From an uncultured Lachnospiraceae bacterium (GTDB lineage: Bacteria; Bacillota; Clostridia; Lachnospirales; Lachnospiraceae), in assembly GCA_945787565.1 (NCBI GenBank), contig CALZIE010000005.1:1-43419 (forward strand): a stretch of DNA of 43,419 bases, read 5' to 3'. The notes under the pieces were generated by a model. It saw only the letters and a list, made by a program, of their open reading frames with translations. It ran no database searches and was not told where the DNA came from. Each line of letters begins with the position of its first letter. The stretch's first letter is position 1. This document shows positions 1 to 8,959 of this stretch, piece by piece. A program made the position numbers and the translations under genes.

Positions 1-131
1 TATTTTTTTCATATTTTTCACTTTATATTGCAATAAATCGGATTTTTTCCCTATATTATACTTTTTAACTTTTTTATCAATTGTTTTGGTTATTTCTGGT
101 ATAATTTGCATGAAATCAAAAATCAAAAAAA

Positions 132-171
132 GATATGTGCTGCAAGTAGAAATCTATTTACAGCACATATC
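132..171 (-). terminator. Rho-independent terminator after spoIIID
   Basis: A perfect 11-bp stem (GATATGTGCTG, 132-142, with CAGCACATATC, 161-171) is followed in the minus direction by a run of seven T (plus-strand A run 125-131). It starts 11 nt past the spoIIID stop, so it ends that transcript. The A/T-rich sequence at 1-120 holds no gene that I can see. Confidence 0.85.
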
Positions 172-181
172 CATTGTTCTA

Positions 182-472
182 TTAATATAACTGCATACTC
201 TTTCCTTTTTGCAGGTATTTCTCTTTCGTAGCCAATCCACCACGGATATGTCTTTCCGATTTATTCAAATCTAAAACAACGCGTGCTTTTTCTGCTAACG
301 AAGGATTGATTTGTAATAAACGTTCAGTTACGTCTTTATGTACGGTAGACTTTGAAATCCCGAACTGTTTTGCCGTTTGCCGCACAGTCGCATTATTCTC
401 AATTATGTATACGGCAATCTCCGCAGCACGTTCCTCTATTTGTTTATGCTTAAACAAATTGGAGCCTTTCAT
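182..472 (-). CDS. spoIIID: Sporulation transcriptional regulator SpoIIID
   Basis: DNA-binding protein that switches mother-cell gene expression after sigma-E becomes active during endospore formation. At 96 residues it matches the family length. The helix-turn-helix reads VRQTAKQFGISKSTVHKDVTE (about residues 30-50), and the family signature of an arginine-histidine pair followed by RGGLATKEKY lies near residues 74-86, both close to B. subtilis SpoIIID. The start is supported by a GGGTGGA ribosome site about 7 nt upstream. It is monocistronic, with its own terminator, and diverges from the superoxide dismutase gene. A sigma-E-like promoter lies upstream, as expected for this gene. Identification is secure from the motifs and shows that the host can probably sporulate. 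Confidence 0.95.
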   Translation of the reverse strand: MKGSNLFKHKQIEERAAEIAVYIIENNATVRQTAKQFGISKSTVHKDVTERLLQINPSLAEKARVVLDLNKSERHIRGGLATKEKYLQKGKSMQLY

Positions 473-504
473 GGCAGTTCCACCCTGAATTACTTGTTTT
501 TTAC

Positions 505-537
505 ATTGTATGCGGTCTCAGTTCATAGTATGTATGA
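505..537 (-). promoter_or_regulatory. Candidate sigma-E promoter of spoIIID
   Basis: The minus strand reads CATACAAT (plus 505-512), an exact match to the sigma-E -10 consensus CATACAnT. An ATACATAC stretch lies about 15 nt further upstream where the looser -35 is expected. In Bacillus and Clostridia spoIIID is a sigma-E gene. The -35 match is weak. Confidence 0.45.
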
Positions 538-617
538 TTCCATACAAAATCAATTCTGTCACATTCTTATGAATGCTATCATACATTAAGATGAATGATT
601 TTTTGGATGGTTGTATC

Positions 618-1331
618 ATGATGGACTTTTTTACGCTTACTTATCCGTTTCCTTTCCTGCCTCTCCCATATTCCTATGATGCCTTAGAACCTGCCATTGA
701 TGCAAGGACTCTGTGTTTTCATCACGATAAGCATTTAAAGACATATGTAGACAATCTGAATAAGGCGCTCGCCCCTTATCCGGAATATCAAAACTGGACA
801 CTTTATGACTTATTAAAGAAACATTATCTGCTGCCGTCCCCGATCCAGACGGATATCATCAATAATGGAGGTGGTGTTTATAATCATTACTTCTATTTTT
901 CCTCCATGGCTCCAATCGGTCCAGCCTTAAAAGACTCAAGCACAGACCCTATCGAGACAACATTTGCCTATCCTGGCAGACCGTTAAAAAACAGTATCTT
1001 TACTGCCATCTTAAGCGCCTATACTTCCTATTATGCCTTTAAAGATGCCTTTATTGATGCCGGATTAAAACAGTTCGGCTCTGGATATGCCTGGCTTGTT
1101 CTAACCCCAAACAAAGAGGTCGCTATCATCTCCACTCCAAATCAGTGTACACCACTTCCTCACTGCATGACTCCGCTTCTTACCGTAGATGTATGGGAGC
1201 ATGCCTACTACCTGATGTATCAGAATCTACGAAAAAGCTACCTGCAAAACTGGTTTAAGCTTATCAACTGGGATACGGTCAACGAACGGTATTTAAGAGC
1301 CCTGGATGAAAATCCGATAATTTCTAGATAA
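618..1331 (+). CDS. Fe/Mn-family superoxide dismutase
   Basis: Converts superoxide to oxygen and hydrogen peroxide, probably in the cytoplasm. From the ATG at 618 (GGATGG 7 nt upstream) the protein has 237 residues; an ATG at 573 has no ribosome site. The family opening PLPYSYDALEPAID is present. All four metal ligands can be placed: His35 (FHHDKH), His90 (NHYFYF), Asp191 and His195 (DVWEHAYY). The C-terminal LINWD matches the usual FNVINWD end. Departures from the usual sequence include Phe in place of Trp after the second ligand (NHYFYF instead of NHxxFW) and Tyr in GSGYAWL. The sequence alone does not settle iron versus manganese. It faces the foldase gene across a shared terminator. Confidence 0.9.
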   Translation: MMDFFTLTYPFPFLPLPYSYDALEPAIDARTLCFHHDKHLKTYVDNLNKALAPYPEYQNWTLYDLLKKHYLLPSPIQTDIINNGGGVYNHYFYFSSMAPIGPALKDSSTDPIETTFAYPGRPLKNSIFTAILSAYTSYYAFKDAFIDAGLKQFGSGYAWLVLTPNKEVAIISTPNQCTPLPHCMTPLLTVDVWEHAYYLMYQNLRKSYLQNWFKLINWDTVNERYLRALDENPIISR

Positions 1332-1371
1332 TAGTATTAAACGCTTATCTCTTTTTTCAATCTACGGATAT

Positions 1372-1428
1372 AAAAAACGCTGAAATCTTACTTGGAATCT
1401 CTTCCAAATAAGACCTCAGCGCTTTTTA
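1372..1428. terminator. Bidirectional terminator between sod and foldase genes
   Basis: A long imperfect stem (AAAAACGCTGA at the left, TCAGCGCTTTTT at the right, with an inner CTTGGAA/TTCCAA pairing) has an A run on its left and a T run on its right. It can therefore stop both convergent transcripts. It fills most of the 103-nt gap. Confidence 0.85.
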
Positions 1429-1434
1429 TCATTC

Positions 1435-2520
1435 TTATTCTGCCTGTACTTCTACAGCATTTCCTACAACGAATTCAACTGCCTTGTCAATTAAAAGACT
1501 ATTTTCAATTACTTCTTTTGTATTTGCTTCTTCGAACGCTTCTACAGATTCATAATTGTAGTTAGATGCTAATGTTTCTGCACCTGTCTGGTATTCTTCG
1601 TCTGTTAATGTAAGGTTTTCTAATTCAACGATCTTTTCTAATACATACTGCTGTTTTACAGCCTGTTCTGCTGCAGCAACGATTTCAGATTCGTACTGAT
1701 CGGATGTCATACCAAAGTAGTAGTAGATGAAAGTTTCTAAATCAAGACCATAAGCAGATGCCATAGATTCATAGTAATCTCTCATCTTCTGTTCTGTTGC
1801 ATCATACTCTTCCTGAGAAATGTTTGTGAAAGTTGCATTTTCAATGATTGCATCAATAACGTCTAATTCTTTCTGAGACTGTGCTGCAGATTCCTTAGAA
1901 GCCTTTAAGCTTGTTGCAATATATTCTTTATATTCATCAACTGTTGCATAATCTGTGTTTGCTGCTACTAATTCATCTGTTAATTCTGGTGTTACAGATT
2001 TTCCGATAGAGTTGATTGTAACTGTGAAAGTCGCTTCTTTTCCAGCTAAATCTTTACTTGTATAATTTTCTGGGAATGTTACGTTGATATCAATTGTTTC
2101 ACCAACTGTCGCACCAACTAACTGTTCTTCGAATCCATCGATGAATGTGCCAGAACCGATTGTTAAATCTGTTCCTTCTGCGCTTCCGCCATCAAATGCT
2201 TCTCCGTCGATTTTTCCAACGTAGTCGATATTCGCTACATCGCCATCCTGTACGTCAGTTCTGTCTGTGATTTCCTCTACTGTTGCATTGCTTGCTACGA
2301 AGTTATCTAATCTTACCTGAATTTCCGCATCTGTTACATCCGTAGATTCCATTACAACTTCGATCCCTTTGTATTCGCCAAGTGTAACTTCTCCGTTAGA
2401 CGCTACTGTTGTATTCTCTGTTGTGCTGTTATCGTCTGCAGTAGAGTCGTTTTTGCTACATCCTGTAAATGCCAGCATAAGGCATAAACATAAAGATAAT
2501 AAAAATGTTTTCTTCTTCAT
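1435..2520 (-). CDS. FKBP-type peptidyl-prolyl isomerase lipoprotein (trigger-factor-like)
   Basis: Predicted extracytoplasmic foldase anchored to the outer face of the membrane. The protein (361 residues from MKKKTF) has a lipoprotein signal ending in AFTGC, with Cys21 as the lipidated residue. A low-complexity Ser/Thr/Asn/Asp linker follows, then an FKBP domain at about residues 50-165 (DGDVANIDYVGKIDG, then TFIDGFEEQLVGATVGE), then a helical region at about 170-350 resembling the trigger-factor or SurA chaperone arm. The start is the second in-frame ATG: the first, at 2538, sits on the ribosome site (AGAGGGA) that serves the ATG at 2520. It is monocistronic. Family assignment is firm; client proteins are unknown. 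Confidence 0.85.
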   Translation of the reverse strand: MKKKTFLLSLCLCLMLAFTGCSKNDSTADDNSTTENTTVASNGEVTLGEYKGIEVVMESTDVTDAEIQVRLDNFVASNATVEEITDRTDVQDGDVANIDYVGKIDGEAFDGGSAEGTDLTIGSGTFIDGFEEQLVGATVGETIDINVTFPENYTSKDLAGKEATFTVTINSIGKSVTPELTDELVAANTDYATVDEYKEYIATSLKASKESAAQSQKELDVIDAIIENATFTNISQEEYDATEQKMRDYYESMASAYGLDLETFIYYYFGMTSDQYESEIVAAAEQAVKQQYVLEKIVELENLTLTDEEYQTGAETLASNYNYESVEAFEEANTKEVIENSLLIDKAVEFVVGNAVEVQAE

Positions 2521-2828
2521 CCTAAATCCCTCTCTCATCTTTTCCTATTTGGTATTACTTCCGTTCTCTTTTTACATCTATCATATCTCTACAGACAATC
2601 CCTGCCCATAGTAATACGCTTTCTACTATGTCATTTCCCTGTGCCAGGGGCACAAACTGACTACTTCTTTATAACATACTTGCCCAAAAAAAGAAAGGCT
2701 TTGCCTATAAAGTTCACATAATTTTTAAACTTTTCTAACTTTTTATGAAGCATATACAATAAAACTTTGAAAATATCCGGTTTCCGGCGCACTGCAATCC
2801 AAACAGTGCGCCGGGGTCTTTAAAGCGA
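2521..2828. other. Intergenic region between foldase and GH105 genes
   Basis: This 308-nt gap contains the foldase leader, two short hairpins (CATAGTA/TACTATG near 2609-2635 and a CCCTGTGCCAGGGGCAC hairpin near 2637-2655), a small GGCTTTGCC repeat near 2698 and the GH105 terminator at 2784-2814. A TGTTATAAA sequence on the minus strand near 2670 could be a -10 for the foldase gene, but no good -35 accompanies it. I see no gene here. Confidence 0.5.
2784..2814 (-). terminator. Hairpin terminator after the GH105 gene
   Basis: A perfect 11-bp GC-rich stem (CCGGCGCACTG and CAGTGCGCCGG) with a 9-nt loop lies 14 nt past the GH105 stop. The T tract that follows on the minus strand is poor, so termination may be partial. 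Confidence 0.6.
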
Positions 2829-3956
2829 TTATTTCTGAAGACGTAATAATTCGGTATATGCTAATAAGAATGGACCAACGCCCTTTGCATCATCTTCTAC
2901 AATCGGCTCTGACATATAATATTCATAGGTGCCGTCACGCATATCTTTTCCACCAAGACCTGCAACTAAGCAGATTCCGCCAAGGCTTAAGCTGCCATCT
3001 TTCTCGTGAAGGTACTTCTTGCAGATTCCGTCAAATGCCATCTTGCCGTTCTTTGCATACTCTTCTGGAAGGAATCCAAGACGAACACCTCTTAATAATG
3101 CATATGCCATAATAGCGCTTCCGCTTGTCTCTAAATAGTTCTTTTCTCTTCCGCCCATGTTCACAACCTGATACCACATACCGGATTCATCCTGGAACTT
3201 TAACATGGAATCCATTAATTCCTTAAAGATTCCCTTTAATTTTTCATAATCTTCTTCATAACCTTCTGGATCGCATTTATCTAATGTATCAAGAAGCGCC
3301 ATGGAATACCAGCCAAGCGCACGAAGCCAGAAATTCTTAGAAAGCCCTGTCTCCTTATCGCACCAGAACATCTCACGAGAAGAATCATACGCATGATAAT
3401 ATAAACCAGTTTCTTTATCTCTTAACAGTTCATGCACGTTGAAGAACTGATTAAAGATGTCCTTATAATTCTTCTTATTATTGAAACGGGTTTCATATTC
3501 CATATAAAATGGCTGTCCCATGTAAAGTCCGTCAAGCCATACCTGGTTTGGATAGATTAATTTATGCCAGAAGTTCCCTTCTTTTGTTCTTGGCTGATTT
3601 AATACCTGAGAATATACTAAATCGATTGCTTTTCGATACTTTTCTTTTCCTGTCAGGTCATATAATTCGAATAATGTCTTTCCTGCATTCACATCATCAA
3701 TATTATATTTTTCTACATGATAGCCATCAATTGTGCCATCTTCTTTTACACGGAAATCAATAAATTCATCCGCAAATTTTAAGTACTTATCATTCTTTGT
3801 GATTGCATACATCTCAAGTACTGCCTTGATCATGCATCCATCTATGTAATTCCAGTCTGATTTCTTTCCTGCTTTGATTTTTTCAATATTCCACATTGGG
3901 CGTTCTGGTGTACTTTTATCTAAAAGCTCGTCAATATATTTTACTATAATGTCCAT
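2829..3956 (-). CDS. Glycoside hydrolase family 105 (unsaturated rhamnogalacturonyl hydrolase, YteR-like)
   Basis: Removes the unsaturated uronic acid left at the end of pectin fragments by polysaccharide lyases. The 375-residue protein is a single alpha/alpha-barrel domain of normal family length. Two aspartates match the catalytic pair of B. subtilis YteR (Asp88, Asp143): the DD of NIDDVNAGKT at residues 87-88, and Asp142 in QVWLDGLYMGQPF. Other family blocks are NFWLRALGWYSMALLD and ETSGSAIMAYALLRG. No signal peptide is visible, so it acts in the cytoplasm on imported oligosaccharides. It stands alone, with its own promoter (4009-4038) and AGGAGG ribosome site. No lyase or sugar transporter is next to it. 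Confidence 0.88.
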   Translation of the reverse strand: MDIIVKYIDELLDKSTPERPMWNIEKIKAGKKSDWNYIDGCMIKAVLEMYAITKNDKYLKFADEFIDFRVKEDGTIDGYHVEKYNIDDVNAGKTLFELYDLTGKEKYRKAIDLVYSQVLNQPRTKEGNFWHKLIYPNQVWLDGLYMGQPFYMEYETRFNNKKNYKDIFNQFFNVHELLRDKETGLYYHAYDSSREMFWCDKETGLSKNFWLRALGWYSMALLDTLDKCDPEGYEEDYEKLKGIFKELMDSMLKFQDESGMWYQVVNMGGREKNYLETSGSAIMAYALLRGVRLGFLPEEYAKNGKMAFDGICKKYLHEKDGSLSLGGICLVAGLGGKDMRDGTYEYYMSEPIVEDDAKGVGPFLLAYTELLRLQK

Positions 3957-4008
3957 GGATAATCCTCCTAAGTTTTGCTTGTCTAATAATTCGATACCTT
4001 CATTCCTT

Positions 4009-4038
4009 ATTATACCATATCAAATTTAATATTGACAA
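4009..4038 (-). promoter_or_regulatory. Sigma-A promoter of the GH105 gene
   Basis: On the minus strand TTGTCA (plus 4033-4038) and TATAAT (plus 4009-4014) are separated by 18 nt. This lies about 55 nt upstream of the GH105 start. Confidence 0.75.
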
Positions 4039-4096
4039 TATCCGTTAATTTATTTGTATTTCTAACCTTTTTCCTTATTTTCATTCCTTAATACGA

Positions 4097-4128
4097 AAAG
4101 AGGCGCTGCATTTAGTAGCGCCTCTTTT
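4097..4128. terminator. Terminator after the chemoreceptor gene
   Basis: A perfect 12-bp stem AAAAGAGGCGCT / AGCGCCTCTTTT with a 8-nt loop gives T runs in both directions. It lies about 160 nt past the chemoreceptor stop. The gap before it also holds an inverted repeat AGTATAC...GTATACT (4189-4216) of unknown role. Confidence 0.8.
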
Positions 4129-4286
4129 CTCTTAAAACTGCATTTTCTTTCTTGGTTTGCGGCTCCAGTTCAGAAAATGCTTATGCAAAGTATACAAAAA
4201 TGTAATAATGTATACTATTTTCATTCGATTGCATGCTCGATTATACAATATTATGTATATCTTGTCAAGCATAACCATTTTTCGTT

Positions 4287-6512
4287 TTATTTTGTGGTGA
4301 ACTGACTAAGCGCTTCATCTAACTCCTTAGACTGTGCTGTCAGCTTCACAATCGCCTCATTTAGCTGATATACCGAATCCACCTGACGAGAAGCTGCATT
4401 GTCCACTTCCTCACTGGATGCGGCCGTTTCCTCTGATACCGCAGATATGCTTTCTATCGCAGAAAGTGTCGTATTCTTAGCATCTGTTATGCCATCCACT
4501 TCTTCCTGAATGTTCTGAAGCTTCAATCCCATGTTTCCAACCGCTGCCTCGATCTGATCGAATACCTTTATGGTATCTTCTACGGATTTTGTCTGAGAAG
4601 CAACAACTTCTTCTGCCTTCTTTGCAGTTGCTACCGTATGTTTGGTCTTTCCCTGAATGCTTCCGATGATTGTCTGAATCTCACCTGAAGCCTTAACGGA
4701 CTGATCCGCTAATTTACGAATCTCATCTGCTACAACCGCAAATCCCCGTCCTGCTTCTCCGGCTCTTGCCGCCTCGATGGTTGCATTTAGGGATAACAGG
4801 TTTGTCTGCTCTGCAATATCATTGATTACACTTACAATCTTTCCAATAGACTTAGATTCTTCTTCTAACTGTCCCATGTCCATGAAGATTGTCTGTGTGA
4901 TCTGTGTCGTCTCTTCTGCCTTTTTACTAAGTGTATCAATGGCAATTAATCCGTCTTTGACAACATTCTTTGATTCATGTGCAATTCCCTGAATCGCTTC
5001 TGTGCTATCTGATACTAACTTTACCTTTTCGGATAGCTCGTCGGACTGTTTTAAGCACTGCTCAGAATCCTGTGCCTGCTGTACGATACCACTTCTAATT
5101 TCTTCAATGGAAGAAGAGATATTTTTTGTAGCTACTAATAAATCTTCTGAGATCGCCGCCACTGATTCCGTTGAAGCATTTACCGTATCTTTTACATCGG
5201 ATGCTTTATCAATTAACGTCTTCATATTAAAGATCATATGATTCGCACTATCCGCTAACATCTTAAACTCATCGTTTCGATCACATGCGATCTGTACAGT
5301 CAAATCACCGCCTGCCGCCTGTTGTAATCCTTTTGTCATGGATACAATGGCTTTTCCAATACCAGTAGATAATACCGTTGCAATCAGCCCCGCACATGCT
5401 ACCGCTACAAGCATAAAGATAATGGAGAATGACTTAATGCTGCTTACTTTTTGTGTTAATGTCTTATATGGAATGAAACCGCATATGGTGATGTTACTCT
5501 GTCCAATTTTGGAATACGTAAACAGGTACTTCTCTCCATTCACGTTCTCATAACTGTATCCGCTAGTCTCTGTTCCATTCTGCGCCGCTTTGATAAAATC
5601 CTGAGTTCCAAGCTGCTCTGCCCCTTCTACATTGCACACCTGATACCCATCTTCAGAAATCATCATAAAGATGGAATCCTCTCCAAGCTTATAGCTTTCT
5701 AGTTCCTCAAAAACAAGCTTATAGTTAAGATCCGCAATGATATATCCTAACTGCTTAAACCGACTGTCAAAGAAAGAACAGGATACCGCGAACGCATATG
5801 GATATTCCACAGTAGAAGTGATATTCTCATCAAGATACGCATGTCTTCCGCTCCAGGTATAGCTGCCTTTTCCATCCGTATCCCTTTTTCCTTCCTCCGT
5901 CTGCTGATATTCTAAAAACAGCTGTTCACCGGACTTTTCAAAAGAACCTCCTGTTGTAAGAGGATCTCCATACTTGCCTAAAAAAGTGATACTGGCAATC
6001 AGATTATCCGTAAAGGCTGTTTTAGAAAGATAGCTTTTCAGTTCCTTAAATGCAATCGCCTCTTCCACATCATTGCCTTCATATGCGCCATTATAATATT
6101 GTAAAATGCCATCGTGTGTCTTTAGCTGGGAAATACGAAGCTCAATCGTATTTAACGCCAACTCAAAATATGTACTGGATGTATCAATTGCCGTAACAGC
6201 CGCTTCCTCATAGCTCTTTACTAAAGCATTGGAAGCCTTCTGATAGGATGTCATCCCTAATATAATAATAAACAAAACCGGTATTAAGAATGCTATAATC
6301 AGTTTTCCTCGTATCCCAGCTAATCTCTCGACTTTGTTCAATCCCTTAAACTGCTTTCTTAACTGTTTTAAATAACTTAAAGCAGTTTTCTTACTTAAAG
6401 TGGATTTCTTATCCGAAGAAAATTTTTCCCTTTCCTTTTTCTTTTTGCCTTCATTATTCAAATCAAATTCTCTTGTATCCTTGATGTCTTCTTGATGATC
6501 GGCTTTATCCAT
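4287..6512 (-). CDS. Methyl-accepting chemotaxis protein
   Basis: Transmembrane chemoreceptor that signals to the flagellar CheA/CheW system. From the ATG at 6512 (AGGAG 7 nt upstream) it has 741 residues. An unusually long, charged cytoplasmic N-terminus (about residues 1-70, many Lys/Arg/Glu) precedes transmembrane helix 1 (about 71-87). An extracellular Cache-type sensor region follows (about 95-355), then helix 2 (about 362-384), a HAMP domain, and a coiled-coil signalling domain with the conserved tip [20 protein letters not shown] (from about residue 568). Ligand unknown. It is monocistronic, with a terminator downstream and a possible sigma-D promoter upstream. Several longer reading frames on the opposite strand are shadows. 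Confidence 0.95.
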   Translation of the reverse strand: MDKADHQEDIKDTREFDLNNEGKKKKEREKFSSDKKSTLSKKTALSYLKQLRKQFKGLNKVERLAGIRGKLIIAFLIPVLFIIILGMTSYQKASNALVKSYEEAAVTAIDTSSTYFELALNTIELRISQLKTHDGILQYYNGAYEGNDVEEAIAFKELKSYLSKTAFTDNLIASITFLGKYGDPLTTGGSFEKSGEQLFLEYQQTEEGKRDTDGKGSYTWSGRHAYLDENITSTVEYPYAFAVSCSFFDSRFKQLGYIIADLNYKLVFEELESYKLGEDSIFMMISEDGYQVCNVEGAEQLGTQDFIKAAQNGTETSGYSYENVNGEKYLFTYSKIGQSNITICGFIPYKTLTQKVSSIKSFSIIFMLVAVACAGLIATVLSTGIGKAIVSMTKGLQQAAGGDLTVQIACDRNDEFKMLADSANHMIFNMKTLIDKASDVKDTVNASTESVAAISEDLLVATKNISSSIEEIRSGIVQQAQDSEQCLKQSDELSEKVKLVSDSTEAIQGIAHESKNVVKDGLIAIDTLSKKAEETTQITQTIFMDMGQLEEESKSIGKIVSVINDIAEQTNLLSLNATIEAARAGEAGRGFAVVADEIRKLADQSVKASGEIQTIIGSIQGKTKHTVATAKKAEEVVASQTKSVEDTIKVFDQIEAAVGNMGLKLQNIQEEVDGITDAKNTTLSAIESISAVSEETAASSEEVDNAASRQVDSVYQLNEAIVKLTAQSKELDEALSQFTTK

Positions 6513-6562
6513 AGTATATCTCCTATCTAAAAACAATGGTTTTGATAACTTCTTCTTAAGAG

Positions 6563-6590
6563 TTATCGGTTGCTTTAATGGTACTACTAT
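6563..6590 (-). promoter_or_regulatory. Possible sigma-D (motility) promoter of the chemoreceptor gene
   Basis: The minus strand carries ACCGATAA (plus 6563-6570), close to the sigma-D -10 GCCGATAA, about 50 nt upstream of the start. The TAAA expected about 15 nt further up is not clearly present, so this call is tentative. Confidence 0.35.
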
Positions 6591-6763
6591 ACTTAATTAT
6601 ACATTAATTGCCACTATTTTCAACGTTTTTCTCCTATATTCAACCATCTTTATCACAATATTACATTATTCGATTCGTTTATTGTGCACTTTCACTAGTT
6701 TTGCTTTTTTATCTTGTTTATACATCACCGCATCGTTTGATTGCTTCTCACATAGAGATCTTC

Positions 6764-6792
6764 TTGTATAACCACCTCATCCTGTTTATAAT
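6764..6792 (+). promoter_or_regulatory. Promoter of the 116-residue protein gene
   Basis: TTGTAT (6764-6769) and a consensus TATAAT (6787-6792) are separated by 17 nt, 43 nt upstream of the ATG at 6835. The rest of the gap 6513-6834 contains no gene that I accept. Confidence 0.65.
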
Positions 6793-6834
6793 GATCTTGA
6801 AACTACAATTTTTTACAAGAAAGGTGGAACTATT

Positions 6835-7185
6835 ATGTCATCCAAACAAAATCACCCTGATCTATCCCTTAATGACACTCTGGACTGGGAGTATATGTCC
6901 GATTTCTATGAAGAAGAAAGCGCTTCCTCTGTCCGTTCCTTTGAAGAGATTTCCGCAGAGACCTCCTGCCTGTCAGAGTCCTCTTCGGTCATGGATGAAA
7001 CACTAAAAAAGACTGTAGAAGATGTAAAAAATGTGCGCATCCTTTCCGAAAATGGTAAAACTGCATCTGAGATTACCTCTCAACTTAAACTAGATGCTGA
7101 TTATGTGCTGACCATCCTAATGACCTTAGAAGGTTATACGGAGGATAATGATCTGGCAGTCGCTCATCTTGTCCTGTTCTCCTAA
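6835..7185 (+). CDS. Small acidic protein of unknown function
   Basis: I do not recognise this 116-residue protein. It has a good promoter (TATAAT at 6787) and ribosome site (AAGGTGG), so it is probably real. The N-terminal half (about residues 1-55) is acidic, rich in Ser/Glu and probably disordered. The C-terminal half contains VRILSENGKTASEITSQL and LDADYVLTILMTL (about residues 66-100), a pattern of helices that could form a winged-helix or helix-turn-helix fold of the kind that reads out a repeat or a partner protein. It has no signal peptide and no membrane segment. It lies between the chemoreceptor and sugar isomerase genes with separate promoters, so context says little. A 132-residue frame overlapping its start (6608-7006) is a shadow. 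Confidence 0.6.
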   Translation: MSSKQNHPDLSLNDTLDWEYMSDFYEEESASSVRSFEEISAETSCLSESSSVMDETLKKTVEDVKNVRILSENGKTASEITSQLKLDADYVLTILMTLEGYTEDNDLAVAHLVLFS

Positions 7186-7304
7186 GCTAGATTACCGCTT
7201 TTTATTTTTAATTTACTTAAGAAGAATCCGAACTAAAAATGAGTTTCTCCGATTTCTTTGCAGATTACATAAATTCCTACTTTATTTTTAGAGCAAAAGG
7301 GATA

Positions 7305-7333
7305 TTGACATTGGTAAGATTAGGAAATATAAT
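7305..7333 (+). promoter_or_regulatory. Consensus sigma-A promoter of the fucose isomerase-like gene
   Basis: TTGACA (7305-7310) and TATAAT (7328-7333) match consensus fully and are 17 nt apart. The leader to the ATG at 7409 is about 70 nt. A promoter this strong suggests high, possibly constitutive expression. Confidence 0.88.
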
Positions 7334-7408
7334 CAACATATGCATAAAGTTAAGTCACTAAACTAAGTATGTATGAAAACACAAACGGAAAGGTACAGGT
7401 GTAGAACA

Positions 7409-8890
7409 ATGATCAACATTCCTACAGTTAAACTTGGTATTGTTGCAGTAAGCAGAGACTGTTTTCCAATGAGTCTTTCAGAAAGCAGAAGACGCGCTGT
7501 CGTAAGCGCTTATGAAGCAAAAGGGTTATCGATTTTTGAATGTCAGACTACAATCGAGAATGAAGTACATATGAAAAAGGCATTAGCTGAAGTAAAAGAA
7601 GCCGGATGCAATGCGCTTGTTATCTACCTTGGCAACTTTGGTCCAGAATCCTCTGAGACACTGCTTGCAAAATATTTTGACGGTCCTGTTATGTTTGTCG
7701 CTGCCGCAGAAGAAGCAACCTCCTCTCTTGCAAATGATCGTGGAGATGCATACTGTGGTATGTTAAATGCAAGCTATAACTTAAAGCTTCGTAACATCAA
7801 AGCATACATTCCAGAATATCCTGTCGGCACTCCAGCAGAAGTAGCAGATATGATGGAAGAATTCGTTCCAATCGCAAGAACAATTCTTGGTCTTAACAAC
7901 TTAAAGATCATTTCCTTTGGTCCACGTCCTCAGGATTTCCTTGCATGTAATGCACCAATCAAACAGCTTTACAATGTAGGTGTGGAAATTGAAGAAAACT
8001 CTGAATTAGACCTTTTTGCTGCTTTCAATGAGCATGCAAACGATCCTCGTATTCCTGACGTTATCAAAGAGATGGAAGAGGAATTAGGAGAAGGCAATAA
8101 AATGCCAGGTATCCTTCCAAAGCTTGCACAGTATGAGATCACACTTCTTGACTGGGCTGAATCCCACAAAGGAAGCCGTGAATATGTTGCATTTGCAAAC
8201 AAATGCTGGCCATCCTTCCAGACACAGTTCGGTTTTGTTCCATGTTATGTAAACAGCCGTTTAACATCTCGTGGCATTCCAGTATCCTGTGAAGTTGATA
8301 TCTATGGTGCATTAAGCGAGTTCATCGGTACCTGTGTATCCGATGATGCCGTAACTCTTCTTGACATCAACAACTCCGTTCCTTCTGATATGTATGAAGC
8401 AAACATCAAAGGAACTTATGATTATACATTAAAAGACACCTTCATGGGCTTCCACTGCGGCAACACACCAGCATGCAAGCTGACAACCCGTACAATGAAG
8501 AACCAGAAGATCATGGCTAGAAGCCTTGAGCCAAATCAGGAACCAAATATCACAAGAGGTACCTTAGAAGGCGACATCATTCCAGGAAAGATCACATTCT
8601 TCCGTCTGCAGAGCACAGCTGATGCAAAACTTCGTGCTTACATTGCACAGGGTGAAGTTCTTCCTGTATCCACCTGTTCCTTCGGTGGCATTGGTGTATT
8701 TGCGATCCCAGAGATGGGCCGTTTCTACCGTCACGTTCTTGTAGAGAAGAACTATCCTCATCACGGCGCTGTCGCATTTGGATCTTTCGGAAAGACTCTT
8801 TTCGAAGTCTTCAAATACCTCTCTGTAGAAGACATCGCTTTCAACCAGCCAAAATCCATGCTCTACAAGACAGAGAATCCTTTCGCATAG
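7409..8890 (+). CDS. L-fucose/L-arabinose isomerase-family protein
   Basis: Member of the FucI-like sugar isomerase group (COG2407), which interconverts aldoses and ketoses using a divalent metal. The protein has 493 residues from the ATG at 7409 (AGGTG about 7 nt upstream); the ATG at 7373 has no ribosome site. The N-terminal Rossmann-like region contains KLGIVAVSRDCFPMSLSE and ALVIYLGNFGPES. The C-terminal catalytic region contains CEVDIYGALSEFIG, VTLLDINN and GFHCGNTPACKL, where Glu, Asp and His are expected as metal ligands. The substrate cannot be read from sequence: fucose, arabinose or another sugar is possible. It is a single gene on a very strong promoter, with no kinase, aldolase or transporter nearby. 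Element A lies just downstream. Confidence 0.8.
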   Translation: MINIPTVKLGIVAVSRDCFPMSLSESRRRAVVSAYEAKGLSIFECQTTIENEVHMKKALAEVKEAGCNALVIYLGNFGPESSETLLAKYFDGPVMFVAAAEEATSSLANDRGDAYCGMLNASYNLKLRNIKAYIPEYPVGTPAEVADMMEEFVPIARTILGLNNLKIISFGPRPQDFLACNAPIKQLYNVGVEIEENSELDLFAAFNEHANDPRIPDVIKEMEEELGEGNKMPGILPKLAQYEITLLDWAESHKGSREYVAFANKCWPSFQTQFGFVPCYVNSRLTSRGIPVSCEVDIYGALSEFIGTCVSDDAVTLLDINNSVPSDMYEANIKGTYDYTLKDTFMGFHCGNTPACKLTTRTMKNQKIMARSLEPNQEPNITRGTLEGDIIPGKITFFRLQSTADAKLRAYIAQGEVLPVSTCSFGGIGVFAIPEMGRFYRHVLVEKNYPHHGAVAFGSFGKTLFEVFKYLSVEDIAFNQPKSMLYKTENPFA

Positions 8891-8959
8891 GAATCTAGCA
8901 TAGGAATTTAGTAAAAAGAAGACCTAAAGCGGGAAAGTAAGTGGCGGCGGGAATCACCA

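Noticed and set aside
4189-4216. AGTATAC...GTATACT inverted repeat as an operator
   Set aside because: It lies downstream of the chemoreceptor stop and before a terminator, with no promoter that it could control.
6608-7006. 132-residue reading frame on the plus strand
   Set aside because: It overlaps the better-supported gene at 6835, has no ribosome site, and its first part runs through A/T-rich intergenic sequence.
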